Assembly: GCA_020845495.1 (NCBI GenBank)
Contig: JADLFM010000166.1
Span: 62,001 to 126,000, forward strand
From: Chloroflexota bacterium
GTDB taxonomy: Bacteria; Chloroflexota; UBA6077; JACCZL01
Direction: 5' to 3'
DNA length: 64,000 nt
Shown: one piece after another, positions 42,010-51,426 of the stretch
Numbering within the stretch: the stretch's first letter is position 1
Layout: each line of letters opens with the position of its first letter
Position numbers and translations under genes: made by a program
Notes under the pieces: generated by a model
Database searches by the model: none
What the model saw: only the letters and a program-made list of their open reading frames with translations
What the model was told of the DNA's origin: nothing

Positions 42010-42157
42010 GCAGACTCTCCATGAATCTAGCCTGTTGCTACCAGGGTAGGAGGGGCTATGGGCGTGTCACGTGGTCTATGCGTCGCCCTCGACGCGATAG
42101 ACTCGGTTGTCCTGATGCTCGTCTCCACAGTGAGCCTGGAGACGTGTTGTTTACAAA

Positions 42158-43192
42158 CTACAGCAGCGGCGGCTGTTCGGCGGGGACGGAACGCGGGCGC
42201 TGGATGCCGAGGTGTTGGTACGCACGGGCGGTCGCACGGCGTCCGGCCGACGTGCGGATGACGAAGCCCTGCTGCAACAGGAACGGCTCGACCACGTCGG
42301 TCAGGGTATCCGTCTCTTCCTGGAGCGTAGCTGCCAGAGCCTCGATCCCGACTGGCCCGCCACTATAGCGTGAGACAATGGCAGAGAGTACCTTTCGGTC
42401 CAGTTCGTCGAGCCCCTCGTCGTCCACACCCTCCAGCCTCAAGGAAGCCTGCGCGATGGCCAGGTCGATGGCGCCACTCTGCTTCACCTGGGCGTAGTCG
42501 CGCACTCGCCGCAACAATCGGTTCGCAATGCGGGGAGTCCCGCGTGAGCGGCGTGCGATCTCGGCGGCAGCCTCCAGCACGATCTCGACGGCCAGCAGGC
42601 CGGCGGAGCGACGAACGATCGCCTCCAATTCCTCTGGCGTGTAGAACTCGAGGTGGAACTGGAGGCCGAAGCGGTCGCGGAGCGGCGACGCGAGCAGACC
42701 CGCGCGAGTCGTTGCGCCCACCAGTGTGAAGCGCTTGAGCGGCAGCCGGATCGCCTTGGCGAACGGGCCCTTGTCCAACACGAAGTCGACCGCGAAGTCC
42801 TCCATCGCCGGATACAGGTACTCCTCGATGGCGCGCGGCGTACGGTGGATCTCGTCGACGAAGAGCACGTCGCCTGGTTCGAGCTTGGTGAGCATGCCCA
42901 TCAGGTCGGCGGTCTTCTCGAGGGCCGGGCCGGAGGTCGTGACCAGTTTGCCGCCCATTTCCTGGGAGATGATGTGCGCGAGCGTCGTCTTGCCGAGGCC
43001 AGGCGGGCCATGGAAGAGGACGTGCTCCAGCGGCTCATCGCGCTCCTGGGCAGCGCCGATGGCGATGGCCAGCCGTTCCTTCAGTCGCCCCTGTCCGACG
43101 AAGGTGCCGAGCGTCGAGGGCCGCAGCGAGCTCGAGGCGCCCTCGTCCTCCGGGTCCGCCCACGGCGAGACGAGTCGATCGATGCCCGTCAT
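42158..43192 (-). CDS. ruvB: Holliday junction branch-migration ATPase RuvB
   Basis: A 344-residue AAA+ motor. Walker A is [17 protein letters not shown] (about residues 60-76), Walker B is [24 protein letters not shown], and sensor 1 is [21 protein letters not shown]. The C-terminal winged helix has [28 protein letters not shown]. The 3' 73 bp are duplicated 0.8 kb downstream beyond a toxin-antitoxin cassette. The gene stays intact and full length. It starts with ATG, 37 bp after ruvA. Confidence 0.97.
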   Translation of the reverse strand: MTGIDRLVSPWADPEDEGASSSLRPSTLGTFVGQGRLKERLAIAIGAAQERDEPLEHVLFHGPPGLGKTTLAHIISQEMGGKLVTTSGPALEKTADLMGMLTKLEPGDVLFVDEIHRTPRAIEEYLYPAMEDFAVDFVLDKGPFAKAIRLPLKRFTLVGATTRAGLLASPLRDRFGLQFHLEFYTPEELEAIVRRSAGLLAVEIVLEAAAEIARRSRGTPRIANRLLRRVRDYAQVKQSGAIDLAIAQASLRLEGVDDEGLDELDRKVLSAIVSRYSGGPVGIEALAATLQEETDTLTDVVEPFLLQQGFVIRTSAGRRATARAYQHLGIQRPRSVPAEQPPLL

Positions 43193-43229
43193 CGTCGGCC
43201 TGCCAGGATAGCTGCTCGCCTTCCGTCAC

Positions 43230-43835
43230 TCATGCTTTGAAGTATTCCATGACCAGGTCTTCGACGGTCCGGAGCTCCGGGTGACTCTCGACGAGCTTCG
43301 CAACGGCCTTGCTTGCGTCGGGTCGCTTGAGGCCCATCTCGACCAGTAGTGCGACCGACAGCCGCTTCAGTTCGTCGTCGCTGGGCGGAGCGGACGGCGC
43401 TTCGGACTCCACCAGTTCGGCGAAGGCGCCGACCTTCTGACGGAGCGTTGCCACGATCTTCTCAGCCCCAGCCGCGCTGATGCCCGGCAGGCTGTCGACG
43501 AGATGAGTGTTCTGGTCCCGGATCGCCTCAGCGATCTTGTTGATTGGCAGCACCATCGCCCGCGCGGCGCTCTTCGGCCCGACCCGCGCTACCGACTTGA
43601 GGAGCAACCAGAACTGCTTCTCTTCATCGCGGGCGAAGCCGTACAGGACAGGGGTCGGGTTATCGCGGGTCGCGATGTAGGCGATCTTCAAATCGAGCGG
43701 AGTGCCATCGGTCAACGCGCCGAGTGACTGCTCGACGATGGGCGGCAACACGACCTCGTAACCGACACCGTTCACGTCGAGGACGATGGCATCTGCGGCG
43801 CGGCCCCGAAACACGCCTCGGAGCGCGGCGATCAC
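43230..43835 (-). CDS. ruvA: Holliday junction DNA-binding protein RuvA
   Basis: A 201-residue tetramer subunit. Domain I: MIAALRGVFRGRAADAIVLDVNGVGYEVVLP. Domain II helix-hairpin-helix pairs: LLLKSVARVGPKSAARAM and LVDSLPGISAAGAEKIVATLR. Domain III (about 150-201), which contacts RuvB, ends in VMEYFKA. It overlaps the ruvC stop by four bases. The gene is typical in every respect. Confidence 0.97.
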   Translation of the reverse strand: MIAALRGVFRGRAADAIVLDVNGVGYEVVLPPIVEQSLGALTDGTPLDLKIAYIATRDNPTPVLYGFARDEEKQFWLLLKSVARVGPKSAARAMVLPINKIAEAIRDQNTHLVDSLPGISAAGAEKIVATLRQKVGAFAELVESEAPSAPPSDDELKRLSVALLVEMGLKRPDASKAVAKLVESHPELRTVEDLVMEYFKA

Positions 43836-44359
43836 CGCTGCATCCCTTGTCCGAGTGCCGCGTACTGGACCTGATGCAGCCCCGCGATGGCGAGCGCGAT
43901 GGCGTCACTCAGGTCACTCGGGGCGTCTACGCCAGAGACGTCACACAACTGGAAGGCCATCCGCTGGACTTGCTCCTTGGAGGCACGGCCATTGCCGGTC
44001 AGCCGCTGCTTGACGGTCGTCGCGGTGAGCGAGATCAGCGGAACCCGGGCCTGAGCGGCGGCGAGACACAGGACGCCGCGCAGGTGCGCCATCTTCAACG
44101 CCGAGGCGGGGAAGCGGGGCGTCGTGAAGACGTCTTCGAGGGCGATCAAGTCCGGGCGCAGCGTGTCGAGAACGTCGCGGAAGCGGGTGTAGCCATCGGC
44201 AAGGCGAGCCGGCAGATCGTCGCTCCCGTCCGCCGCTCTCGGAGCGATGACGGCGGCCTGGATCAACTGGTAGTGGTGGCCGTGAGCCGCGACGATGGCC
44301 CAGCCGGTCCGAGTCAGGCCGGGATCGACGCCCAGTACCCTGATCAGGCGCGGCGACAC
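43832..44359 (-). CDS. ruvC: Crossover junction endonuclease RuvC
   Basis: A 175-residue RNase H-fold resolvase. Catalytic acids: LGVDPGLTRTGWA (Asp near residue 10), LIALEDVFTTP (Glu), and SDLSDAIALAIAGLHQ (the C-terminal acidic pair). Also LSLTATTVKQRLTGNGRASKEQVQRMA-type DNA contacts, here beginning LISLTATTVKQ. GTG 44359 is chosen because AGGAGG lies 8 nt upstream and RLIRVLGVDPG then starts near the N-terminus, as in the family. The longer open frame upstream reads through the 12-bp repeat array and is not protein-like. Confidence 0.95.
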   Translation of the reverse strand: MSPRLIRVLGVDPGLTRTGWAIVAAHGHHYQLIQAAVIAPRAADGSDDLPARLADGYTRFRDVLDTLRPDLIALEDVFTTPRFPASALKMAHLRGVLCLAAAQARVPLISLTATTVKQRLTGNGRASKEQVQRMAFQLCDVSGVDAPSDLSDAIALAIAGLHQVQYAALGQGMQR

Positions 44360-44536
44360 CCGCCGGCCTCCTGACGTTGCGAGTCTGCCGCTCGTTACAG
44401 TCACCACGTTCGCTCCGGCTCGTTCTGCCGCTATTGTAGGCGCGAGGACGCCCGATGCGTACATACGTTCGGATCGGTGTGACCGAATCGTACCCGCGCC
44501 AGTGATCCCCATCGACCCGCAAACCAGTTCGACCAG

Positions 44537-44596
44537 GCGCCCGCTCACGCGCCCGCTCACGCGCCCGCTCACCCGCCCGCTCACGCGCCCGCTCAC
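44537..44596. repeat. Five 12-bp tandem repeats between cobQ and ruvC
   Basis: The unit GCGCCCGCTCAC occurs five times from 44537 to 44596, with one mismatch in the fourth copy. It ends just before the cobQ stop codon (44599). The array is intergenic. Copy number probably varies by slippage. Confidence 0.95.
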
Positions 44597-44598
44597 GC

Positions 44599-46293
44599 TC
44601 AGCGTGCGTCAGACCTGGGAGATGCGGACTCGGAGCCAATTCCACAGGCGGCCAGCAGCGGCCCCACATCGAGCGACGCACGCACGGCCGCTGCCAGGGC
44701 GTTGAGTTGGCGGTCCAGGTCGTGACGATGACGCACGGCCAGGTCGAGCGATGGGGCGACGCGGCCTGTCGTAGGTGCACGCGCGAGTAGCCAGTCGATC
44801 AGGGCGTGACGCGGGGCGTCGTTTTCCAGCAGGCCGTGCAGATACGTCCCGACGATCGATCCATCAGCGGAGACGACGCCGTCATGTCCATCGGTTGGCA
44901 TGGAGGCGGTACGTTCCTGGGCCGGTCCGATCTGCTCGTCCGACGGCGCAGGGGGGTCGGCCTGGATGGTTGCCAGGGGAGAGAGGTCGTTGGGCAGATC
45001 GGTCCGGCCCTGGTGGATCTCATATGCCTGGATCGACGTGCCAGCGGCGCCCGCGAACGGCCCGTGACGTGCGGCTAACGTCCCGCGAACGCGGACTGTC
45101 CGCTTGGTCGGCGCAAAGGTGGTGACGATCGGCAGTAGTCCCAGCCCCTCGATCGTGGAGCGGTGAGACTCGGCGTGCGCGGGGTCGTGGATCGACCGGC
45201 CGAGCATCTGGAAGCCGCCGCAGATACCCAGAACTGGGGTGCCACGCCGTGCGAGCGCGAGCAGCGCGGCGGCGATGCCGGACCCGTGCAGCCAGTCAAG
45301 GTCATCGGCGGTGGTCTTGGTGCCGGGCAGCACGATCAGGTCGGGCACACCCAGGGCTGGCGCTCGCTCGACGTAACGGAGTGCGACGGCTGGTTCAGCG
45401 GCAAGCGGACCGAACTCGTCGAAGTTAGCGATGTGGGGGAGGCGAATGACGGCCACATCCAGACGCCCAGGCAATCGTTTGCCGACACTGCCGGAGGAGC
45501 CACTGTCCAGGTCAGCGCGATGCACGGACGACGGTCCGTCGTGCGTCGTGCACGGCTGGCTGAGACCGAGCGAGTCCTCTTCCGGCAGGTCGAGGCCATG
45601 CAGGAATGGCAGCACGCCCAGCACCGGCACACCAGTCCGCGCTTCGAGGAACGCCAATCCCGGTTCGAGGATCGAACGATCGCCGCGAAACTTGTTGATC
45701 GCAAGCCCCCGCACGAGCGCGCGCTCCTCGGGATCGAGCAACTCGAGCGTGCCGAGCAGCGACGCGAAGACGCCCCCACGGTCGATATCGCCGACGAGCA
45801 GGACGGCGGCCTGCGCGTGGCGGGCGACTCGCATGTTGGTCAGATCGGCGTGCTTCAGGTTGACCTCAGCCGGACTACCGGCGCCTTCGGCAACGACGAT
45901 GTCGTAGCCGGCTCGCAGGCGGTCCAATGCGTCGGCGACGGTGGGCCAGAGCGACGGCTTGAGCCGCTGGTACTCGGCCGCGCCAAGCGAGCCGATCGGG
46001 CGCCCGGCGACGATCACCTGGGAGCGGGCATCCGCCTCGGGCTTGAGAAGGATCGGGTTCATGTCGACCGAGGCATCCACGCCGGCCGCCTGCGCCTGGA
46101 GCGCCTGTGAACGGCCAATCTCGCCGCCCTCGACGGCGACGTAGGCGTTGAGCGCCATGTTCTGGGCCTTGAACGGGGCGACCCTCAGCCCGTCCTGACG
46201 TAGGATGCGGCAGATCGCGGCCGTCAGAGTGCTCTTACCCACGTGCGACGCTGTGCCTTGCACCATCAGGACCGGAGCACGCGAGCCGGTCAT
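44599..46293 (-). CDS. cobQ: Cobyric acid synthase
   Basis: A 564-residue glutamine-dependent amidotransferase (CobQ/CbiP) that amidates four side chains of adenosyl-cobyrinic acid diamide. N-terminal ATPase: MVQGTASHVGKSTLTAAICRIL, PFKAQNMALNAYV, EIGRSQALQAQAAG, MNPILLKPE, and VVAEGAGSPAEVNL. The glutaminase domain has VLGICGGFQMLGRSIHDP with the Cys nucleophile and GTYLHGLLEND with the His. An insertion of about 40 residues lies in the glutaminase domain (Pro/Asp-rich, about 455-480) and another near 265-285. It heads the cobQ-cobT-cobS group; its end meets the cobT side by an ATGA overlap. Confidence 0.95.
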   Translation of the reverse strand: MTGSRAPVLMVQGTASHVGKSTLTAAICRILRQDGLRVAPFKAQNMALNAYVAVEGGEIGRSQALQAQAAGVDASVDMNPILLKPEADARSQVIVAGRPIGSLGAAEYQRLKPSLWPTVADALDRLRAGYDIVVAEGAGSPAEVNLKHADLTNMRVARHAQAAVLLVGDIDRGGVFASLLGTLELLDPEERALVRGLAINKFRGDRSILEPGLAFLEARTGVPVLGVLPFLHGLDLPEEDSLGLSQPCTTHDGPSSVHRADLDSGSSGSVGKRLPGRLDVAVIRLPHIANFDEFGPLAAEPAVALRYVERAPALGVPDLIVLPGTKTTADDLDWLHGSGIAAALLALARRGTPVLGICGGFQMLGRSIHDPAHAESHRSTIEGLGLLPIVTTFAPTKRTVRVRGTLAARHGPFAGAAGTSIQAYEIHQGRTDLPNDLSPLATIQADPPAPSDEQIGPAQERTASMPTDGHDGVVSADGSIVGTYLHGLLENDAPRHALIDWLLARAPTTGRVAPSLDLAVRHRHDLDRQLNALAAAVRASLDVGPLLAACGIGSESASPRSDAR

Positions 46294-47369
46294 CGCCGCG
46301 CCGCCCCCTCGGGCTGATCCTGCGAGACACCGGCCTCGGCGAAGGTCGCCATCTCGCGAGGGAGCCGGCAGGCGAGCCGGACGAGGTGGAGCGCGAGCGC
46401 AGCCCCGCTCCCTTCGCCCAGCCGTAGACCGAGATCCATGAGCGGCTCGAGCTCCAGATACTCCAGTGCTACCCGGTGGCCAGGCTCGGCCGAACGGTGC
46501 GAGGCGATCAGGTACGAGCGGGTGCGAGGGCAGAGGCTGACGGCGGCCAACGCTGCCGCACCGAGAATCAGGCCATCGAGGATGACCGGCACGCCGGCCG
46601 CCGCGGCTGCGACGATGGCTCCGGCCAGCCCGGCGATCTCGAAACCGCCGACCTCGGCGAGTACGTCGAGCGGGCAGGTGGCGTCGAGGGGTCGGCGGGC
46701 CAGGGCGCGCTCGACGACCGCGACCTTTCGTTCCCAGGCCGCATCGTCGATGCCGGTGCCGAAGCCGGTCACGGTCCGCACCGGCTGGCCGGTCAACGCG
46801 GCGATGGTGGCAGCGGAGGCCGTCGTGTTGCCGATGCCCATCTCGCCCAGCGCCAGCACGTCGGTTCCCTGCCCGACGAGGCCGTCCACCAGGTTGATTC
46901 CGGCGAGGAGACCGGCCCGGACCTGCTCGGCGGTCATCGCCGGACCGACTCCGAGATTACAGGTTCCCAAACCGAGCGACCGCCGTACTACGCCTGCCGG
47001 CGGCTCACCGCCTTGCCAGTCAACGCCAAGGTCCGCCACCACGAGGCGCGCATCGGTGTCGGCGGCCAGCACGTTGATGGCGGCGCCGCCGCGTGCGAAG
47101 TTGCGTACCATCTCGGCCGTCACTTCGCGGGGGTAGGCGCTCACACCCTCGCTGGCGACGCCATGATCGGCGGCGAGGATGAGAATGGTCGCCTGAGAGA
47201 TCGACGGGAGGACCGTCCGACGAATGCCAGCCAGTTGGACGTGAAGGCGCTCGAGGACGCCGAGGCTGCCCGCTGGCTTGGTCAGGCTGTCCTGGCGCGC
47301 CCTGGCCGCCGCCATCGCGCCCGCGTCGAGCGCCCGGACCTGCCGGCAGCGCGCTTCGAGCACCGTCAC
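46290..47369 (-). CDS. cobT: Nicotinate-nucleotide-dimethylbenzimidazole phosphoribosyltransferase
   Basis: A 359-residue enzyme making alpha-ribazole phosphate, the lower-ligand precursor. Landmarks: RQDSLTKPAGSLGVLERL, ILAADHGVASEGVSAYP, VLALGEMGIGNTTASAATIAAL, LAEVGGFEIAGLAGAI, and LDLGLRLGEGSGAALAL near the C-terminus, which carries the catalytic Glu (GEGSGA). It overlaps cobQ by four bases and follows cobS by 30 bp. Every diagnostic segment is intact, so dimethylbenzimidazole-type cobalamin is plausible, though no bluB was seen. Confidence 0.96.
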   Translation of the reverse strand: MTVLEARCRQVRALDAGAMAAARARQDSLTKPAGSLGVLERLHVQLAGIRRTVLPSISQATILILAADHGVASEGVSAYPREVTAEMVRNFARGGAAINVLAADTDARLVVADLGVDWQGGEPPAGVVRRSLGLGTCNLGVGPAMTAEQVRAGLLAGINLVDGLVGQGTDVLALGEMGIGNTTASAATIAALTGQPVRTVTGFGTGIDDAAWERKVAVVERALARRPLDATCPLDVLAEVGGFEIAGLAGAIVAAAAAGVPVILDGLILGAAALAAVSLCPRTRSYLIASHRSAEPGHRVALEYLELEPLMDLGLRLGEGSGAALALHLVRLACRLPREMATFAEAGVSQDQPEGAARR

Positions 47370-47399
47370 GCGAGCTCCAGCCTCATGCGCTCCCCAGCC

Positions 47400-48242
47400 T
47401 CATGCACTCCCCAGCCGCAGCCCGAGCGCCAGCCAGACGAGCGTCTCGACGATCTCACAGATGGCCCCGTAGGTGTCGCCAGTCAGGCCGCCGAGCCGGC
47501 GCACCAGGAGGCGTGCCACGAGCAGGACGGCCGCCGCCGCACCGCCGACGAGAAGCACGCCCGCCGGCCCGGCCAGTGCGACTGTCGCCGCGAGCGCGAT
47601 CGCCGTACCGACCGCCACGTGTATGGGCCGAATGGCGTCCTTGAAGGCGCGGCCGAGCCCCTCCCGGCGGGCGTACGGAAAGCCCCAGGTGGCGGTCAGA
47701 ATCGACCAGCGGCCTAGGCACGGTCCAACGCAGAGGGCAAGCGCACGCTCCGGTCCGTTCAGGCCGCCGAGCGCAGCTACCTTCAGCAGCAGCAGCCCGA
47801 CGACGGCGACCACCCCAAACGCTCCGGCCCGTGGGTCGCGCATGATCTGAAGCCGCTGCTCGATTCCGCGGCCCGCAAACGCCCCATCGAACGTATCGAC
47901 GACGCCATCCAGATGGAGCGCGCCGGTCACCGTGGCCAGCGCCAGCACGAGCAGGACGTCGCGGAGGAACGGCGTGACGTGGCCCGCGAGCGCCAGATCG
48001 AGTCCGTAGAGGCCGGCCCCAAGCATCAGCCCGACCAGCGGAAAGCAAGCATCAGCAGCCCCAAACTCGGACGCCCGTGGTGCGCGGCGAAGCAGAGGCG
48101 GCACGACGGTCAGGAACTGAAGTGCGAACAGCGGTCCGAGCAGCCAGGCGCGCCAGCCTGACTGCGTCTCCGCGGCGATGTCCTCCGCCGTCGACGGAAC
48201 GGGCACTCGTGCCGGCGGGTGCTGCGAGCGCGAGAGCATCAT
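47400..48242 (-). CDS. cobS: Adenosylcobinamide-GDP ribazoletransferase (cobalamin synthase)
   Basis: A 280-residue integral membrane enzyme joining adenosylcobinamide-GDP and alpha-ribazole. It has six or so hydrophobic segments. Active-site DxxDxxD-like motif: ALHLDGVVDTFDGAFAG (about residues 100-116). Also LGRWSILTATWGFPYAR and GLTGDTYGAICEI near the C-terminus, both typical. Two adjacent ATGs (48242, 48239) are possible starts, without a strong ribosome-binding site. The frame stays open up to 48359, but that is shared with the promoter region of the divergent GNAT gene. Confidence 0.94.
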   Translation of the reverse strand: MMLSRSQHPPARVPVPSTAEDIAAETQSGWRAWLLGPLFALQFLTVVPPLLRRAPRASEFGAADACFPLVGLMLGAGLYGLDLALAGHVTPFLRDVLLVLALATVTGALHLDGVVDTFDGAFAGRGIEQRLQIMRDPRAGAFGVVAVVGLLLLKVAALGGLNGPERALALCVGPCLGRWSILTATWGFPYARREGLGRAFKDAIRPIHVAVGTAIALAATVALAGPAGVLLVGGAAAAVLLVARLLVRRLGGLTGDTYGAICEIVETLVWLALGLRLGSA

Positions 48243-48354
48243 GCAACCCGGTCCGGCTGGCTGCCGTCGCGCCGTTGGACGACCGAAACTCGGCAGCGCA
48301 TCACGATCGCGATTATAGCCGCCCCCGATGCTCCGGCTCGGACGGCCGATCGGG

Positions 48355-48360
48355 TACAAT
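48355..48360 (+). promoter_or_regulatory. Possible -10 element for the GNAT-ATPase operon
   Basis: TACAAT at 48355-48360 lies 32 bp before the GNAT start. No good -35 is found 16-18 bp upstream, so the element is tentative. The same hexamer sits in front of tRNA-Leu. Confidence 0.3.
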
Positions 48361-48392
48361 TACCAGGAACCTGTGGCCCAGGAACGGTGTCG

Positions 48393-49346
48393 ATGATCCG
48401 CCCGCTACGCCCGACCGACCTGGCCGGCGTTGCCCTGTTCCTTCGGCGGAACGGCGCCGAGCTAACGGCCCATACCTGGCCGAAGGTACAGCCGGAGTCC
48501 GGCCACCTGCCGATTGGCACGTCGTTCTGGACGCCGCTCGGCCTGAACGCCACCTGGGGCCGCTCCTGGGTGGCGCGAGATGGCACACATGTCGTGGGGC
48601 TCGTCGCAGCGCGAGGGCGCAGTGATGGGCTCGTCTGGGACGTCGAGCATCTGCACGTACGGGACGATGACGCGCATCTGGCCGCCGCGCTCGTGGAGGC
48701 CGCGTGTCAGGAGGCCGTCTTGCGTGGGGCGCGGCGGGTGTTCATGGAGGTAGGCGAGGATCAACGGGGTGTCAAGGTCGCCCGAAAGGCGGGCTTCGAG
48801 CGGTACACGTCCATGGCGGTCTACCGGCTGACCGCCCCGTTCAAGCTGCCTCGCCTCGAACCGCTGGAGGGCCGGCCGCGACTGCGCGCTGACGAGTTGG
48901 CGCTCTTTTCCCTGTATGGCGCGGCGGTGCCGGCCCCAGTTCGCGCGGCCGAAGCGCTGACCCTCGACGAGTGGTCGGCGCTGCACCGAGGCCGGAAGCG
49001 ATGGTCGCCGGCCCTGATCGGCGACCGCCAGCAGTACGTCTGGGAGATCGGCAACGGCCTGGTAGCGTGGCTTCAGGTGGTTTACGGGCAGAAGAGCCAG
49101 TATCTGGAATTGCTGATCGACCCGAAGTATGAGGCCCTGACCGACCGCTTCGTCGCGTACGCTATGAAGCAGGTCAGCGAGAAGGCGTCGGTGTACGTCT
49201 CACTGCGCGAGTATCAGCATGGCCTGAGTTCTGCACTCGAGCGCCTTGGCTTCGTGGTCGAGGGGCGGTACGACATCTACGTCCGCCAGCTAACGGTGCG
49301 TATGCCTGAGCATCAGCTCGTTCCTGCCAAACTCATCGGAGGCTAA
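48393..49346 (+). CDS. GNAT-family N-acetyltransferase-like protein
   Basis: About 317 residues. The N-terminal half (about 1-150) has the GNAT fold: [46 protein letters not shown] (acetyl-CoA binding region), [30 protein letters not shown]. The second half looks like a degenerate second GNAT domain ([32 protein letters not shown]). The substrate is unknown. ATG 48393 is used; GTG 48387 would add two residues. The stop TAA shares its last A with the ATG of the downstream ATPase (TAATG), so the two proteins are translationally coupled and probably cooperate. Confidence 0.82.
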   Translation: MIRPLRPTDLAGVALFLRRNGAELTAHTWPKVQPESGHLPIGTSFWTPLGLNATWGRSWVARDGTHVVGLVAARGRSDGLVWDVEHLHVRDDDAHLAAALVEAACQEAVLRGARRVFMEVGEDQRGVKVARKAGFERYTSMAVYRLTAPFKLPRLEPLEGRPRLRADELALFSLYGAAVPAPVRAAEALTLDEWSALHRGRKRWSPALIGDRQQYVWEIGNGLVAWLQVVYGQKSQYLELLIDPKYEALTDRFVAYAMKQVSEKASVYVSLREYQHGLSSALERLGFVVEGRYDIYVRQLTVRMPEHQLVPAKLIGG

Positions 49347-50983
49347 TGGCTCAGCCAGCAGAGCGACTCACCCCCATTCCAGGGCTCCAGGTCACGGACG
49401 ATCTCGATCTCCTCCTGGATGTCCTGCCGGCGCGCATTCGCGAGCCGATCGAACGGCTGCCGGAGCGCTCGGACCTGCTCGAAGTCGTCATGGACCTCGG
49501 GCGCCAACCTGAAGCCCGTCTGCCCGGGCGCGAGATCATCCTCAGCGACGACCCTGTCACTGTCGAAGACCTCCATTTCGTGACCGAGCGAATCGGCACC
49601 TTCGGGGACGATAACCGGGCCGGCATCGAGCGGACGCTGCACCGGATCTCGGCAATCAGGAGCCGGGACCGGCGCATCATCGGGCTGACGTGCCGCGTGG
49701 GGCGGGCGGTCTACGGGACCATCGCCATCCTGCGCGATCTCGTCGAGTCCGGGCAGAGCATCCTGATGATGGGCCGGCCGGGCGTCGGCAAGACGACGTT
49801 GCTGCGCGAGGCGGCACGCGTCCTGGCCGACGATCTCCGCAAGCGGACCGTCATCGTGGACACATCCAACGAGATCGGCGGGGACGGCGATATTCCCCAC
49901 CCGGCCATCGGCCGGGCGCGGCGCATGCAGGTGCCGACGCCGACGGCGCAGCACGCCGTCATGATCGAGGCAGTCGAAAACCACATGCCGGAAGTGATCG
50001 TCATCGACGAGATCGGCACGGAGCTCGAAGCACAGGCGTCGCGCACGATCGCCGAGCGCGGCGTGCAGTTGATCGCGACCGCGCACGGCAACACGCTCGA
50101 AAACCTGATGCTGAACCCGACCCTTGCCGACCTGATCGGCGGCATCCAGACCGTTACACTCGGCGACGAGGAGGCGCGTCGTCGAGGGACGCAGAAGACG
50201 GTCCTCGAGCGGAAGGCGCCGCCGACCTTCGACGTGGTCGTGGAGATTCAGAACTGGGGCCGAGTGGCCGTGCACGAGAACGTCGCGGACGTGATCGACT
50301 CGATGCTACGGGGCCACCAGCGGCCGGCCACCGTTCGCTACCGGGACGAGAGCGGCGAGATCCAGACCGAGCGGCCCCAGCCACGCCGGGTCGGACCACC
50401 TGTGCCCAGGTTCGAGGACGTCTCCAGCCCTCCGACCTCGCCTGGCTGGCTGCCTGAGCGTGAGGCCGAGGCGGTGCCGCGCGAGCCGGCCCAGTTGGCC
50501 GGGGCGCGCCCGTCGGGCCGCGTCATCCGGGTCTACCCGTTCGGCGTCAACCGCACTCGGATGGACCAGATGACCCGGTCACTCCATCTGCCTCTCTCGA
50601 TCGTTGACAACCCGAACGAGGCGGACGTCGTGCTCACGCTCAAGAACTATTATCGGCGCAAGCCGCAGCCGCTCCGGGATGCCGAAGCGCACGGCACGCC
50701 GATCTACGTCTTACGCGGAAACAGTTCCGGGCAGATCGAGGAGGGTTTGTCGCGGATCGTCCAGATGGACGTCGGCGGCGGGTCAGCTACGACGTCGGCG
50801 CTCCAGGAGACGGAGGACGCCATCACACACGTCCTCGAAGAGGCACGCCCAATCGAACTGTCGCCCCAGAGTGCCTACGTGCGGCGGCTTCAGCACCAGC
50901 TTGCCGAGCAATACAACCTCGGCTCCCGGAGCCTCGGCCGGGAGCCGTACCGGCGGGTGCAGATCTACCCGCGTGGTCAGTAA
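49346..50983 (+). CDS. Ycf45-like AAA ATPase with C-terminal R3H domain
   Basis: A 545-residue protein. The N-terminal segment [36 protein letters not shown] precedes a SpoIIIAA-like ATPase: Walker [21 protein letters not shown] (about residues 142-161), [29 protein letters not shown], Walker [16 protein letters not shown], and [18 protein letters not shown] proline-rich linker leads to a C-terminal region ending [21 protein letters not shown], an R3H-type single-strand nucleic-acid-binding motif. The family is widespread in cyanobacteria and Chloroflexota with no settled function. The start overlaps the GNAT stop. Confidence 0.86.
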   Translation: MAQPAERLTPIPGLQVTDDLDLLLDVLPARIREPIERLPERSDLLEVVMDLGRQPEARLPGREIILSDDPVTVEDLHFVTERIGTFGDDNRAGIERTLHRISAIRSRDRRIIGLTCRVGRAVYGTIAILRDLVESGQSILMMGRPGVGKTTLLREAARVLADDLRKRTVIVDTSNEIGGDGDIPHPAIGRARRMQVPTPTAQHAVMIEAVENHMPEVIVIDEIGTELEAQASRTIAERGVQLIATAHGNTLENLMLNPTLADLIGGIQTVTLGDEEARRRGTQKTVLERKAPPTFDVVVEIQNWGRVAVHENVADVIDSMLRGHQRPATVRYRDESGEIQTERPQPRRVGPPVPRFEDVSSPPTSPGWLPEREAEAVPREPAQLAGARPSGRVIRVYPFGVNRTRMDQMTRSLHLPLSIVDNPNEADVVLTLKNYYRRKPQPLRDAEAHGTPIYVLRGNSSGQIEEGLSRIVQMDVGGGSATTSALQETEDAITHVLEEARPIELSPQSAYVRRLQHQLAEQYNLGSRSLGREPYRRVQIYPRGQ

Positions 50984-51050
50984 GGCGAGGGGGCGTCGGC
51001 CGTCAGCACTCGGCCGTCAGACCACAGGCATCAGCACCCAGTACGGCGTG

Positions 51051-51081
51051 GAAAGCGGGGCGGCCACCTCGCCCCGCTTTC
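51051..51081. terminator. Bidirectional hairpin terminator
   Basis: GAAAGCGGGGCG (51051-51062) pairs perfectly with CGCCCCGCTTTC (51070-51081) across a 7-nt loop. The A-rich left flank and T-rich right end of the stem give weak U-tracts in both directions. It is placed between the convergent ATPase and NIPSNAP genes, as expected for a shared terminator. Confidence 0.65.
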
Positions 51082-51102
51082 GCATTCCGGCGCGGGGTGG
51101 CG

Positions 51103-51426
51103 CTACTTCAACGCCGAATACGCCGTCGGCCGCAGGAAGCTGTTCCTGACCCGTGCTACGATCGCCCCGTTGGCCTCGGTCTGGGCGCGCTTCTCGTTCC
51201 ATTCGGGATCGGCCTGGAACGCGCCCCATTTCTGCTCGCGGTCGGCCAGACTGTCCCACTCGAGCAGGTAGATCAACTCGTTGCTGGTGCCGACGTCGGC
51301 GATCCAGAAGCCGACCTGCCGGATGCCGAGCCGCTCGAAGATCTTCAGGGTAATCGTCTCGAAGCGGCGATGCAGGTCGGGAAGGCGGCCTGGCACGCAC
51401 TCGTAGATGCGAAGCTCGTGGATCAC
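51103..51426 (-). CDS. NIPSNAP-family protein
   Basis: A 107-residue ferredoxin-like (dimeric alpha/beta barrel) protein. It starts VIHELRIYECVPGRLPDLHRRFETITLKIFERLG and continues VGFWIADVGTSNELIYLLEWDSLADREQKWGAFQADPEWNEKR-like sequence, the NIPSNAP pattern, ending SFLRPTAYSALK. The biochemical role of the bacterial members is not established. GTG 51426 has GGAGGA 5-6 nt upstream. The much longer open frame upstream of it is antisense shadow. It is a single gene. Confidence 0.88.
   Translation of the reverse strand: MIHELRIYECVPGRLPDLHRRFETITLKIFERLGIRQVGFWIADVGTSNELIYLLEWDSLADREQKWGAFQADPEWNEKRAQTEANGAIVARVRNSFLRPTAYSALK

Larger units (their letters stand above)
41371..42157. other. Putative 0.8-kb inserted cassette carrying a toxin-antitoxin pair
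   Basis: The segment between the two ruvB-tail repeats holds only the RelE-like toxin, its antitoxin and flanks of about 70 and 150 bp. Direct repeats of a gene's 3' end at both borders are what integration into that gene leaves behind, with the original end displaced outward. No integrase or recombinase is present, so it would have moved in trans, been trimmed by deletion, or arisen by illegitimate duplication. Confidence 0.55.

Noticed and set aside
43832..44596. Extended RuvC with a repetitive SGRV N-terminus
   Set aside because: The extension simply translates the 12-bp repeat array; GTG 44359 with AGGAGG restores the normal family length.
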